A stretch of 64,000 bases of DNA from Serripes groenlandicus (GCA_031761405.1 JASEVX010000001.1:113633516-113697515), one strand, 5' to 3'; counted from the stretch's first letter, positions 23,611 to 34,769 are shown. Program-made: numbers and translations. The notes: generated from the sequence alone by a model not told the origin.

Positions 23611-23825
23611 CCGCTTCCCACATACAACAATTCTTCAGAAGACGACGTTGAAAGCATCCTGACTACGGGAAATGTCTATAAATGCATGCATGACTATTGA
23701 ATAGAGTAGTCAAAAGTACATATGCATCAAAAAGGAAAAGTACATATGCATCAAAAAGGAAAAGTACATATGCATCAAAAAGGAAAAGTACATATGCTCA
23801 AAAAGGGTCTGTATGTGGGAAAGGA
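23611..23825 (+). mobile_element. MITE-A with an internal 24 bp tandem expansion
   Basis: TTAA (23607-23610), then CCGCTTCCCACATAC; it ends GTGGGAAAGG. In place of the normal hairpin there are four copies of a 24 bp unit at 23713-23808, with core GTACATATGCATC. Confidence 0.75.
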
Positions 23826-24065
23826 TACACGTTTACTCCCCGATACGGTTTGACGCAAGTATTAGTGAATATTTCGTACAATGATGTGTGTTGTCACACG
23901 TAGACTGATCAACTTTGCAATCTGATCTACATAGTCAAGGATATGCCTTTTTACACGAAGACCGACAGGCAGGATGTCCACGCACCCATACAGTCTGAAC
24001 AGGAACTGTCCCTGTTTGAAATCTAGTGAAACAAGCGCGATTGAGTCTCTGAAGAGCTGTTTTAA

Positions 24066-24285
24066 CCCCTTCACACATACAGACGCTTTCTGACGCCTAT
24101 GCAGCACTCGACTTTTAAAATCATTGTGGCAAATGGAGAAATGGCTCATCATGAGCAATTTCTCCATTTGCCACATTGATTTCAATTGTATTCAATAGTC
24201 ATTCTATCATTTGTAGAGATGTTTCTATATTTTTGACTTCATAATTTCAGTCATCTGCTGCAGATGTATTGTATGTGAGAAAGAG
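24066..24285 (-). mobile_element. MITE-A
   Basis: A 220 bp copy after TTAA (24062-24065). The hairpin AAATGGAGAAATGGCTCATC and complement is nearly perfect. The right end is worn to GTGAGAAAGAG. Confidence 0.8.
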
Positions 24286-24599
24286 ATATCCAATGGCTGA
24301 CGATATCAGTAAGCAATTTGATTGTAATACGTGTCATGAATTTAAGGCTTCCTTCTTAAGATTTTTTATGTGACGTTATTAAGTTTTAGATTGAAGGTCT
24401 GGTTTCCCACTGCCAGACTCAAAATTTTGCAATCGACACAATTTTGGTCTACATTGTTTGATCCTTGTTTGCCAATATTTAGCCAAAACTAGTTCAAAGA
24501 TATTATCAGAACGTGTCTTAAAAGAGTTTAATAGGTACCGGTAGTAGATAGAAATTTAGTGTTCATAAACATTGCTTTGTTGGGTTTTTAGTTATTATT

Positions 24600-24778
24600 C
24601 TGTAGCAGACGAATTAAATAAAATCTCGACAATTTTCTTTAAATTTAATGACAGTTATTAAATAGACCTAAACACATTGTGACAAAAGAAATAACTGATG
24701 TTTGAGCAATTTCTCCCTTTGCCACAATCTTTTAAAAAGACGTCCGTTGCAGATGCGCTAAAATGTTGGAAAGAGTTA
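24600..24778 (+). mobile_element. MITE-A, left end missing
   Basis: TGTAGCAGACGA, ACATTGTGACAAAAG, TTTGCCACAATC and GTTGGAAAGAGTTA are recognisable. The hairpin arms no longer pair well. Confidence 0.55.
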
Positions 24779-24944
24779 AGCTTCCACGTTGACGCGGACA
24801 TTCTATTGGATACACAATTGTGCACCGGCGGGCAAACCGGGGATGCATATAGCATTTTGTCTCCATTGGGGAACCACATACACGGTTGTAGAAGTCATCC
24901 CTGATGGGTTTTACCCTTTCCCAGATACAAAAACCTCAACCTAT

Positions 24945-25170
24945 TAGTGGCTTAAGTATCCTCTTCGAGAACGCGAGGGGTTGACGGTTCGAATCATCTC
25001 CGTAGTGACAGTGGAACCATTCTGGTATAGCCGGTTGTTGAGCCGTCAGCTAGTTGAATAATGGTACCGAATGTATCACTTACTGGTGCCTGACGAAAAG
25101 GGTCTATAGGGTTCGAGAAGTAAACGCGCGATGGTTTCTCATCAGTAAGAAATGACTGGCCCTTTCTATA
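24945..25170 (+). mobile_element. tRNA-like SINE candidate
   Basis: GTGGCTTAAGTATCC and a good B-box in GACGGTTCGAATCATC at the spacing of a tRNA with a long variable arm, followed by 150 bp of moderate GC. No second copy in the window confirms it. Confidence 0.35.
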
Positions 25171-25289
25171 GCCACGGCATCATAATAAATAAAGGTTTTG
25201 CATCACATTTACAACAAATCTTCAACCAGGCAAAGATTTGAACGTTATCAATAAACAAAAGTATGATTATTGCATTTAGCTTTAAACGT

Positions 25290-25402
25290 TGAAACAGACG
25301 GGGAAATTACTCATTATGTACCATTTATTTTACCGCACCGTTTTCAAAAGCCGTCTATAGCAGATTTGTTAATAATGTGTCTGCAAGTAGGTAATGGATT
25401 AA
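25290..25402 (-). mobile_element. MITE-A fragment
   Basis: AAATTACTCATTATGTACC, TTTTCAAAAGCCGTC and AAGTAGGTAATGGATTA mark the right half. A second small fragment is at about 25640-25708 (TCTGCTGCATTGGCGTC, ATGAGGGAAGTGTG). Confidence 0.5.
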
Positions 25403-25709
25403 TTGGGCAGTCAGTATGCGTTCTTGTCACATGACCCACTTTCCCCGACGCGGTGGATGCGACATTGTTTAGACCATTTAACGGAAAATGAACACCGTAT
25501 ATTTGTTGCAGCTGGTCTCTTACTAGACTGATTGCTTTATTTTTTCGGAGGAAAAAACGCTCTCTAGAGAAAACTCGAGTGTAAGTGTTTTCAATAGAAA
25601 TCATTCTGGGAAAAAGATTACTTGTACGTTATCAGCAATGTTTCATTTTTCTATAATGCTTGTTAAATCCATCTGCTGCATTGGCGTCTGTATGAGGGAA
25701 GTGTGTTAA

Positions 25710-26676
25710 CAATTATTTTCTTTGTTCTTTTTCTATCATTTTTCACTTTCAAATGTTGGCATATTCATTACGAATCAAGGTGGTCAATTTTTGCATTGTG
25801 GGTAGTTAAATGGACAATTGTGAACATCAAGTACATCACTGACCCATCGTTAAGCATTTTGAAATTGATCATTGATCATTGATTACATTAATTACGTTCC
25901 GTTTCGCGTGAAAACGATTGTTCGAAAAGGAAAACTCAAATCTGTCATGATCATTAACTAATTCTGCTTTCTTTTTTGTGTTGACCACAAGTCTCCTAAC
26001 GACTGGAATGTTGCCCGCGTTTTTCGTTAAAATAAATATTTGTTATACTTTACCCAACACCTGTCCGGCTAAGGGTCATTTGGACTTAAAGATTTTTAAA
26101 AAATGGTGATTTGTTAAAATGACAGTGAAACCCTTTCTGGCCATTAGCATTTTTTTTCTAAAAGTGTTCAAAATACTGTGAATATTAGTGAAATGTTAAA
26201 CAACATCTAAAAATATGCGAAATTGTCATACGTTGATAAAAAGGTAGCAAGCGTTCGTTTAAAGTATTAAGTATTAACTAATTTCGCTGTACTGTTTTAA
26301 GTCAATAATGTCATTGGGCTTTTGTTTTGCACAACGAACACTGAACTCGAACGGGGAAGGGATAAACGCTATCGGGTATCATCTTTAACACTCTTACTCT
26401 TCGTCTGCTCATCACGACAAGCCCGGACTTTGTTTTTAGAAAAACACGGACTTCAAAAAGACGATTAATCATTTCGCTAAACTCTGTTTCGTTAACTTGT
26501 AACTCGAGCAGACCGAGTCTATTTGCATGTGAAACCCAATGAAAACAAATCTTAAATTAATATGAGAGGCTGTTAGGGTTTTTAGAAGTATTGAGGTTTA
26601 TACTTTGTACTGTATGATTGATTAACTCGTTCGGATCGTGGCTCTTTCTTTCTTCAACAAACTAGAAACGTCAAAA
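25710..26676. other. Unique DNA, possible 5' flank
   Basis: No repeat family is found. Segment 26330-26660 is less AT-rich and includes an octamer ATTTGCAT at about 26521. It precedes the possible first exon at 26677. Confidence 0.35.
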
Positions 26677-26691
26677 ATGGATACAATTATG
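26677..26691 (+). CDS. Possible very short first coding exon
   Basis: ATGGATACAATTATG (MDTIM) in a strong start context (AAAATGG) is followed at once by GTAAGTAAA, a near-consensus 5' splice site. Such a short exon can arise by chance. Its phase (0) does not fit directly with the candidate exon at 28213, so at least one further exon would be needed if they belong together. Confidence 0.22.
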
Positions 26692-26859
26692 GTAAGTAAA
26701 CAAGGTTAAACGGCAGTAAAATCAACCTTTTGTCGTGTACTTTTTTTTAAGATAGATACAGATATTTTGTGTCATTTTTCTTTCTTTTTGTTGTATGCTA
26801 ATATATTTGTTCTTTTTATTCTATTGAAATTGTATAATTTCCTTGTGTATTGCAAATCT

Positions 26860-26930
26860 TATTCTACGATACCTCCAAAAATGGAGGCAATAAAGAATTG
26901 TATTGCATTGTATTGTGTGCCATAAACTAA
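26860..26930 (+). mobile_element. Retroposon-like 3' tail
   Basis: ACCTCCAAAAATGGAGG forms a hairpin, followed by CAATAAAGAATTGTATTGC and further TTGTA repeats, the layout of a truncated retroposon end. The upstream body is not recognisable. Confidence 0.35.
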
Positions 26931-27468
26931 ACAGCTCATGGTTGATATTCACAAACATACACACAGAAATGGTTAAGACAATGCAATAATTGAAAACAGG
27001 AATTAATTAAGTTTAATTCCGATTTATATTTATAAGTTTATATTTAAGTTTAAGTGAAATAAATGCCTACATGTATAATCGCTAGAAGGCGACTATTACC
27101 CTTTCCTTGACACAGGCAGACGACAGCCAGCTGAAGACGAGCGTTGAACATAGTGTGGGGGAAAGGCAAACCAGCTGATAATAAACATGTTTTCAACTCG
27201 GCTTCAAATTAAACCTCAAACATTCAACATTTAACATCTGTTCCGTAGATGATTTCGGAACAGAAAACCCTAATATATAGCATATTAATTAAATGGTTAA
27301 TTTAATTGTAAATAACATTTACAGATTCTTTGCACTAGTATATATTTTGTTCTATAGCGTTCTGTTCACATTAATACGCGCATATCTGAGCTGCATCTGG
27401 CGATTTGGGGTTAGTTGATTCTCAAGTTTGGTAGCATTTAAATTACGTTGGCGTAATACTAGTTGGGC

Positions 27469-27765
27469 TACCAGGGACGTAGCTTGGCAATACTCAATGT
27501 GTAGGCCGTCCCGTGAGAACATCAACATTGTGGCGTAAAGTATCGACCCGGATCAGCCTAAGCATGCCACATAGGCGTACCCGGATAGACACTTTTCGCC
27601 TCCTGTGGATTTTCTGTTTCAGGAATCACTATTCTATCTATCCCCACTTAGACGGAATGTGTCGGCCGGATCAGTCTGCGCGGACAGCGCAGGCTGATCT
27701 GGTCGATACATTACGCAGATGTGTATCGTCGCAGCTGCATTTTTGGGCATTTTGAGAAAAAATGT
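27469..27765 (+). mobile_element. Long MITE-C variant, right end truncated
   Basis: Left end CAGGGACGTAGCTTGGC, then GTCCCGTGAGAAC, the MITE-C body, and the extra arm GCAGCTGCATTTTTGGGC and GAGAAAAAATGTGTAGG as in the 6082-6417 copy. The final GTAGCTACGCCCCTG-type end is missing. The MITE-C left arm also lacks GACTCT before GCGTAAAG. Confidence 0.7.
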
Positions 27766-27879
27766 GTAGGTAACACTGACAGAAAGGACTCTGGTGACAC
27801 CGTGTAAATAAACTCATCTCACAAAATGAACACGTTTCTTGAACACCCCTATCATTAGTGTGTCAATTTGATTTGTATT

Positions 27880-28075
27880 TGACACCATTTTTAATAACAT
27901 TTCAGTTATATCACGGCGTTTCCTTGGAAAAGTGAAGGTTTATCATTTATCCTGACACACATGCATCAGTCACAATTTCATCATTGCAACATATAAATGC
28001 CAAGGAGGGAAGCCATTACATCATTTTGAAGTATTTGGTATGACGTCTCTCATTGGTGGCGGAATCATATGCCAC
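27880..28075 (-). mobile_element. SINE-1, diverged
   Basis: The plus strand shows the inverted tail (TTTCAGTTATATCACGGCG), then GCCAAGGAGGGAAGCC and AAGTATTTGGTATGAC. The tRNA head is reduced to ATTGGTGGCGG. Confidence 0.6.
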
Positions 28076-28212
28076 ATTAATCCAGTAAAACACATGTATG
28101 CCATGTCTGGTTGACTATTAAGGGACCTTCATTATTTAGCTAGATTCTTAAATCTGACATGTTTAGGCTAAATGGAAATCAGTGTTTTCATGTTTTTTCA
28201 TGTTGCTTTCAG

Positions 28213-28366
28213 GCATAAGAACACCATTGAAGAAACAATTGTTGGAAACGAAGAAACGTTTCATTTGAATTGGATCTCGGAACGGTTCCGATCCCTAATT
28301 GATAAAAAAGATACGAACGAGTTCAAAAAGGAAACGGCACATGAACTATGTAGTCTTTCTTTATAG
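28213..28366 (+). CDS. Candidate terminal exon, unrecognised protein
   Basis: A strong 3' splice site (TTTTTTCATGTTGCTTTCAG, AG at 28211-28212) opens into a single open frame of 50 codons that ends in TAG at 28364-28366; the other two frames stop. The peptide begins HKNTIEETIVGNEETFHLNW and continues charged and helical (FRSLIDKKDTNEFKKE), ending CSLSL. The exon starts in phase 2. It is repeat-free while its upstream side is SINE and MITE. A gene starting at 26677 is possible but not shown. Family unknown. Confidence 0.4.
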
Positions 28367-28609
28367 GAAACATTAGCGACGACGGACGGACGGTAAACAC
28401 GCTACCCCAGAATGTCGTTTGGCTCCCGGCCATTGAAATACATTTATTACTGTTATAAACGACATACAACACAATAACCATACAGACATCTATCTTTTGC
28501 AAAGCGTACATTTCACATTTTTTTGAATATGCAAAATGGCCGTTTTATTTCATAGCTACGATTTAAAAGGTATCGTTAATTATAATGTAAATGTTTCATT
28601 CATATTACT

Positions 28610-28678
28610 TTCGCCTTTTTGAAACAATGTTTTCAAAAGTCGTCTGCTTCTGATTCGTCAAAATGCGGTGAGAAAGGG
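28610..28678 (+). mobile_element. MITE-A right-end fragment
   Basis: AACAATGTTTTCAAAAG, TCGTCTGCTTCTGATTCG and GAGAAAGGG followed by TTAA (28679-28682). Confidence 0.6.
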
Positions 28679-29179
28679 TTAAAGGGTTAAAGTGACGTTA
28701 ACACTAGTTTAAGTAAACCCACGCATTTCTTAATTTGTCGATTAGCGATCACGTCCCTTACAAATTCACTCGTAATTATATTGATCAGGGAATCGGATTG
28801 GATTTTTCGGATTATAATAGTAAACATTAGATCAGAAATGGAGATTCATAACGTGAATAACCAAATCAAGGGTCATTAAAACTCTCAATAGAGGTTCGCG
28901 ACATGCTGTCTTATCCTGTTCAATGGTAACATATGGCTGTAACGCCATTGGTCATTCCGTCCGTTCAGTTTGCTCTTTTAGTTACGAGGATTTCTACCAA
29001 GTTGCCTTTTAAAGTGGTATCAATGCCCATAAGAAGTGCATTGATTCAATTTATTGAGATATTAAACGATGCGACATGTGAACTGTTAGATTAAGACTCG
29101 ATTGCTCTGGAAAGTTGAACAGTGGTGTATTATTATAATATTTTATTCCGTTCCTAATTCGTCTAATGTCGTCTGTTAA

Positions 29180-29408
29180 TTGATTGTTCACCTACTCATG
29201 TGTTCCCTAGCTTTCTTGCACCAGTACTCCACACAAAATACTTTCCAAGCAACTGGCAGCTTTTCCACATATACTGTTAGCCCATTCGGTGACAGACGAA
29301 TGACGCTTGTCACATTGACTTTTGTCACACGTCGGAAAGAATGTTTGCAGAGCAAGGGTTCGAACTCACAACCTCTGGAATGACAGCCCGCGTCGCTACC
29401 TGGGCTCG
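29180..29408 (-). mobile_element. SINE-2
   Basis: The B-box side reads GGGTTCGAACTCACAACC on the plus strand, next to CAGCCCGCGTCGCTACC. The body has CAGTACTCCACACAAAA, CTGGCAGCTTTTCCACAT and GACGAATGACGCTTGTC. The far tail is cut short at GTTCACCTACTC. A 67-codon plus frame here is only the SINE. Confidence 0.75.
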
Positions 29409-29448
29409 GTAAATGTCGTCTGTATAAGGGCATGGTAACTTGTGCAGT

Positions 29449-29549
29449 GTACTTTGTTGTACTTTGTTGTACTTTGTTCTTTGTTGTACTTTGTTGTACT
29501 TTGTTCTTTGTTGTACTTTGTTGTACTTTGTTGTACTTTGTTGTACTTT
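29449..29549. repeat. 10 bp minisatellite (TTTGTTGTAC)n
   Basis: About ten units in tandem, two of them shortened by loss of GTAC. It lies just after SINE-2. Confidence 0.9.
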
Positions 29550-29639
29550 TCTAGCCGAGTGTCAAAGCTTTACTAAATACATCTGTTGTAAAGAATATAT
29601 GTTATCGTGTTATTCATAGCAACGTATATATCAAATGAT

Positions 29640-29826
29640 AGAGCCGTCTGCTTTAAACAAATTTGAGGGGAATTTATGACATTTTGGGAATTGGAGGTGT
29701 GATTTTGACGAAAGGTTTTTAAAAGGGTCTTTGTAAGTCTGGTCATATTCTGCATTTTCAACAAAAAGTTCCAAAATCGTCTGCTTCAGACTCGTCACAA
29801 GTCGTCTGTATCTGGAGAAGGATTAA
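29640..29826. mobile_element. Very worn MITE-A remnants
   Basis: GAGCCGTCTGCTTTAAAC and AAATCGTCTGCTTCAGAC with TCTGGAGAAGGATTA suggest two old fragments. Weak. Confidence 0.3.
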
Positions 29827-29881
29827 GTTTGAGCCTGAGTGCGAACAATTTGAATGGCCTTTCATACCATTGATGTCTTAG

Positions 29882-30073
29882 GAATGTATTGTGAAACACT
29901 TTGATGGGATTACTAGAATCGGTTATTGTACTTCAAATAATGCGAAAATTAATCGTCTTGAAACTAATTCCGAACATCGTGTTTGTGGTTATAATGATTC
30001 AGGAACAGAGCTTCGTTTAACATTACTAGACGAACCACTACGTAGGGTTTTTTCTGTCATTTGCAATATTTAG
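29882..30073 (+). CDS. Coding-like segment, unrecognised
   Basis: Follows a possible acceptor (ATTGATGTCTTAG) and stays open for 63 codons to TAG. Composition is balanced (ETNSEHRVCGYNDSGTELRL), unlike nearby frames. It has three Cys in the first two-thirds. No domain is recognised and no downstream signal was found, so it may be chance. Confidence 0.25.
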   Translation, partial: ECIVKHFDGITRIGYCTSNNAKINRLETNSEHRVCGYNDSGTELRLTLLDEPLRRVFSVICNI

Positions 30074-30689
30074 TTGATCACAGTGATCTCACGTTTCTTA
30101 TAACGTGAACGAGACTTTGTGGAAGATATGTAATATATCATTTTGTTTTATTCTGTTGGGCTTAAGCTTATATTATAACTAAATATCTAAAAGCTTACTA
30201 CATAATCAAGCCATGTGTCTACACATTTGTCGTACTTTTAAAAACATTCATGAATTTGGCTAAATATATCCGAGAGGGATCTATTCTACGTTTGACATTT
30301 ACTCATAGAAATTGATCTGATATTAACCATGATTGAACATTTTGACATTGCTTTGTACAAAAAAAATTGATGAAGTATATAGTTTACATATGTAAATATC
30401 TATTGTTTTGTTCATCCGTGTATATGTATGTGTTATATCGAACTAATGCTTATAACTCATTCATGACTTTGTTAAATTATGTATATACTTTTTTGTATGT
30501 AACTAGAAACTATGTAAAGTTTATCTATTTTAAAACACATGTATTCTCGTCGAGTGTGAAATTGTGTTATGAAAAGCATATGGTTGGATGAATAACTCGC
30601 ACATTGAATTAGATGAAAAGCCATGTAAATTATACTGATATTTATTTTTGCCTTAAGACCAAGATCAGGCTATATTGTCTAGTAGAGTG

Positions 30690-31120
30690 GTCTGTCCCAT
30701 AGACAAACAATATGTAGCTATGTGTTTTGCTATAAAGCTAGCTTTTATAGCAACGAGGTAGAGTGTTCGCCTCCGGGTTAAGAGGTCTGGAGTTCGAGCC
30801 CTGGTCGGGTTGGATTTCTTTAGCGGGTAACATAGGCGCTCAACGTTAATAACCCGCAGTGATGTCAGATAGAGTAGTAGTTGTTATAAATCTAATGATT
30901 CGAGGACGAATCTTTACATACTAGTAAAGTGGGAGTATTTAATTGAGTGGTCTGTACCATAGACAGACAATATGTAGCTTTGTGTATGTATAAGGGGATA
31001 CTTGCACTGTATTGCTATAACGTTAGCTTTGATAGCGACGTGGTAGAATGTACGCTTCCGGAACAAGAGGTTCCGAGGTGGAGCTCTGGTCAGGGCGGAC
31101 TTTTTCAGCTGGGTTACACC
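30690..31120 (+). mobile_element. Tandem pair of tRNA-headed repeats (SINE-4)
   Basis: Two diverged copies of one unit, each starting GAGTGGTCTGTnCCATAGAC and AACAATATGTAGCT-type sequence (30684 and 30944). Each is followed by a tRNA-like domain: A-box GAGGTAGAGTGTTCGC with B-box GGAGTTCGAGCCC (30755-30803), and GTGGTAGAATGTACGC with a broken B-box (31038-31090). Spacing is about 260-285 bp. Confidence 0.6.
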
Positions 31121-31259
31121 TCCCCAATGTAAAATAAAATCACCGCAAATTCGAAAGAGAATGTCAGTCATTTTGAAGCTCAATTGTGCTGTACAGTACT
31201 AACCGCCGCGGTCGCGTCATGAGGGGAAAGCAGGATATGATCACCGTTTGGATTTTACT

Positions 31260-31430
31260 AAAGAACTAACAAATGACAGAAGTGGCTTTACTCGTTTGGG
31301 GTCAGGGTTGCGGGGATATCATTAGTATTGCACTGGTGTCAGCTTAAGCTTAATATAAGTACATACAATATATACATGAAACGTCGTGTTGGGGCTGAAA
31401 TACTGTTGAAAGCTGCTTACAACACCATGT
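31260..31430 (+). mobile_element. SINE-1 tail fragment
   Basis: GGGTCAGGGTTGCGGGG, CACTGGTGTCAG and AAATACTGTTGAAAGCTG match the SINE-1 3' part. The tRNA head is absent. Confidence 0.55.
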
Positions 31431-31434
31431 ATGT

Positions 31435-32970
31435 TTAAACAAAACTAAGGACCGGTGTGTTTATAATTTGCATTTATAGAATGATTTTAATGTTGGGCAA
31501 TTAACACATTTGATATATTTAAATGTGTTTATATATGTATATGTGTAAGTATATCTATATATGTATATATATATATGAGTGTGTGTGTTTATGTATGTAT
31601 ATATAGAAGCTAGTTCCATTCATTCTAACTGACCTGGATTTTTTTTGTATTTGCTTGAAAAAATCGTATTATATAGACAAGAAACTTTGTAAGTTTAAGT
31701 CTAATAAAACATTTTTCTTCTTTTTCTTCTTCTATTAAATAAGAAGTCGAAAGCACTCAAAAATTGGTTTTACGCTTTCAGCAGTCTTTCCATCTGATTG
31801 AATTAAGTTCAAACATCATGACAAAAGATGTGTGTCCATGTCAAATCTTGATTATGATTATACTTACGGTTAACTTGTTAAGAACAACATCGAACATTTC
31901 TTTAGGATGTGCAAATAATACGAATGACCTTCCAACTACATTTACCCTTACCTGAAAGAGACATCTTAGTGATGACAAGTCTGTCGTAGGCGATGTTTGA
32001 AATTATATTGAGAAAAAACACACCTAAAATTAGCAATTTCTCCATTTTCCATCAAGTCTCTACATTGTTTATAAATTCTTATTTTGCGAGGGTATGTTTG
32101 TGCAATAAAGTGCCTTATGTATCAATTTGGACGAGTAACTATCAGCAAATCAAAGGTTGGATTAAAGACAAAGGGTCATGTCAGTAATGTTCTTGTGGTC
32201 GCTTTCTTTGATACATGATTTTTGTAAAGACGCCCTCCGTAATAATCAGATCTAATTAAAAGCGACAAAGACATAATTTTGTTTTGTACCTAAAGTTTCC
32301 TTCAAAGAAATGAATACGTTTGCCTTGTCATATTGCAATTACTGAAAACATGATGGGAAAAAGATATATTACATGTAATAAAACAAATTTTGAAAAAGAT
32401 AAATTAACTGTTTTTTCATAAATTTTTCCAAGAAATAACGGTTCATTCTGTACAAACGTTTCGTTCGTTACATCACATATTTCACGTTAAAAATATCTTA
32501 CGATAGCATATGGGGTAATAGGGTTATAAATGCTTGATTAATGTCAAATTGATTTGCTCCTATTGAAGTATCTTCTTTAGTCCCTCCCACAAAACAACTT
32601 TTGAAATCTTCCGTACAAAAATTGCGCAATCGATCAATACACGTGAGTGATTAATAACGAGGCTCGGATAAAAGGTTAACCAGAAGGCATATCTCCGGTG
32701 TAGAAGACGTCACAATCTGAATGCTAACGGGTCAAAGTACACGACATGATAGATGCGTCGTTGAAAATGGTAATGTCGCTTGTACGAACAGTAAAGACTT
32801 AAGGATGAGTACGCGCAATATAAATATTAAAAACATCAGGGGAGTCCTAGACTGTCAAACTTTCATGTTTTGTTTTCATAAATAGTCTTCTGTGGATGAA
32901 AAGGCGGAGGATGGAACAGTATCTTTATTTCTCTCATGCACAGGTATTGTTTGTTTCATATTTGCTGTGC
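31435..32970. other. AT-rich DNA, TATA-type simple repeats
   Basis: A TATATG-rich run is at 31525-31605, and an AATAAAAC then CTTCTTTTTCTTC tail at 31700-31735 may be another retroposon end. Nothing else is recognised; ORF fragments here are AT-driven. Confidence 0.4.
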
Positions 32971-32974
32971 TGGG

Positions 32975-33160
32975 GTTTTACGCCGTTTTCAAAATTATTT
33001 CAGTCATATTATGGGGACAATTCCCTTTTTCATGATATCTTGTTAAGGAATGTGCCCTGCCCAAGAGCACTTCACCATGGCCAAAGCACCGTGACTGGGC
33101 ATCGAACCCGGAACGCCCATGTTCAAATACCCGACGCTAACCACTCGGCCAAGGCGGATA
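32975..33160 (-). mobile_element. SINE-3, class-II tRNA head with the shared tail
   Basis: On the minus strand it starts with an A-box in TTGGCCGAGTGGTTAGCG and a B-box in GGGTTCGATGCCCAG, the spacing implying a long variable arm as in Leu/Ser tRNAs. It ends with the same tail as SINE-1 and SINE-2 (plus strand TTTTACGCCGTTTTCAAAAT, then TTTCAGTCATAT). Confidence 0.7.
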
Positions 33161-33614
33161 TTGCATGAGAAATAACATTAAATACATACATGGTCAATAT
33201 AATTTCAGTCACGTGAACGTGTGTTTAAAACCAAGATATGAGGAGGAAAAAAAGAAAGAGTGAGAGAGAGAGAGAGAGCAATACGAATGCTGGCCAGAAG
33301 TATATACACCAGACAAGAAAGGTCCAGCCGTCCATCAACAGAATAGTCTTGATTCTGAATTCTGAATATTCATATCCATGGTTGCAACGGAGATGATGCT
33401 ATGAGGAATAAAATCTAGCAGTTAAATTCAGTTCTATGAACGTGAAATACACGCGATACTACGTGACAAACGTGTCATATAAGTGGAAAGCACCAAATGA
33501 ACGTTTCAACAACGACTTAATACGGTCTTCTTCGGCATAGCGCGATCTTGAAGAGGTTGCAGTGAGACATAAATTGACGTGCTATAAAGCACCGAGCCCC
33601 AAGCTTTTACTACG
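33161..33614. other. Unique DNA with a short (GA)n run
   Basis: (GA)n at 33263-33279; no gene seen. Confidence 0.45.
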
Positions 33615-33618
33615 TTAA

Positions 33619-33783
33619 CTCTTTTGGCACCAACTTGTTTAAAGTAGGATATTCCATGTTCAAAACCAGGCGTCTCCATTTATAATGCAATAAGAGTTTT
33701 GGTAATATTTGATAACTAAAAGGTAAACAATGCTGAATCTTTATTATTTGCATAAACCAAAATATTGCCTTTGACGCTAAAAT
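33619..33783 (-). mobile_element. MITE-B lacking its hairpin
   Basis: TTAA (33615-33618), then CTCTTTTGGCACC. Aligns with the reverse of 1039-1243 but the central palindrome is deleted. The right end is worn (GACGCTAAAATA). Confidence 0.7.
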
Positions 33784-34247
33784 ATGTCCCAGGTAGGACT
33801 TAGTTACGTCGCTACTACGACAGTTAATGCAATCATTAAAACATCCTGATTAAACCGCCGTCACTGTATACCAATTTCCCACGTTCTCAATAGAGTGGGT
33901 GGGCGCAGTTAAAAATTGTACTACGTTATAGGAACGCAGTAGAAACCGGTAAGGACGTGGACCGGATATGGTCTTTAGAGACCTAGAGGACGTGACTGAC
34001 ATTGGAACATGTTAAAGTACAGTAGTGAGGACGTCGACGTATCTGGACGCAGTAAGAATGTCATATGTATGCAAGTTTGCACGACGTAACATAAACCTTG
34101 TATGGACTTCATTGACGTTGTCTTATCATTGTGCGGACAGGAAAAGTTTCATTTAGTTCTCACTGCATTCTTGATGCGTCAATTGTGTTTTTACCAAGAC
34201 AATTTTACGCCTATTCAATAACAATAGTACGTATATTCTCACTGCGT

Positions 34248-34726
34248 TTATGTCACATTAAGCGAATGTAATAAATTCTCGAGCCGGGGCCTTCCAGAAT
34301 CAGTCTCAAGTTGTGCCTCTGCAATCGCTGGTGTCTCTTCAAGTGGCTCTGTTGTCGGATCAACATAACTGGAACCAACACTGGTTACTTGAAACCTTTC
34401 AACCCAGTACCCTTCTGGTGAGTTCCTTTTCCTCCATGGCATGTGTGTGGCTTAGTTTTACAGACGAAGATGAAAGGTAAACAATTACAGAACGAATGAG
34501 TGTGAGTGTTAATGGGGCATTTAATTCTACCTTCGTCATGATTCGACCAAAATCCTCAATGCATAATATGTTTTATGTCCAAAGTTCGACCACGTCTTCC
34601 TCTATATACCGGACGTACTTGGAGCATGAATGAGTATGATTGGTGTACAATGTGTTTTAAACGGAAGTCTAGGAACATAGCGACCCTTCTCCATTTCCTT
34701 CCTAAATGTGTTGCAGCACCACTCAG
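34248..34726 (-). pseudogene. Broken death-domain-like gene (tentative)
   Basis: Reading the minus strand from 34726, a 56-codon frame begins LSGAATHLGRKWRRVAMFLD. That resembles helices 1-2 of death domains, where a Leu-Gly-x-x-Trp motif is followed by a conserved L/V-A pair. The frame continues through SYSFMLQV and RGRRGRTLDIKHIM, where the family has its W and G-x-x-T region; the usual Trp is Val here. It then hits TGA at 34556-34558, while the adjacent frame supplies CIEDFGRIMTKVE, like the usual end of the fold. So at least one frameshift splits the domain. Downstream, 34248-34442 is an intact 64-codon frame with clear coding character (VTSVGSSYVDPTTEPLEETP) ending LLHSLNVT; it would be a C-terminal tail. 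It may be a decayed gene or exons separated by a very short intron. A MITE-A lies directly upstream at 34770. Confidence 0.38.
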
Positions 34727-34769
34727 TCAAACCTTCTTATACGGCAAATGCCTGCCTTTTAATGTTTAA

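Noticed and set aside
24780..24905. Protein-like frame ADILLDTQLCTGGQTGDAYS
   Set aside because: Short, begins within a MITE-A relic and has no splice sites; kept out of the gene list.
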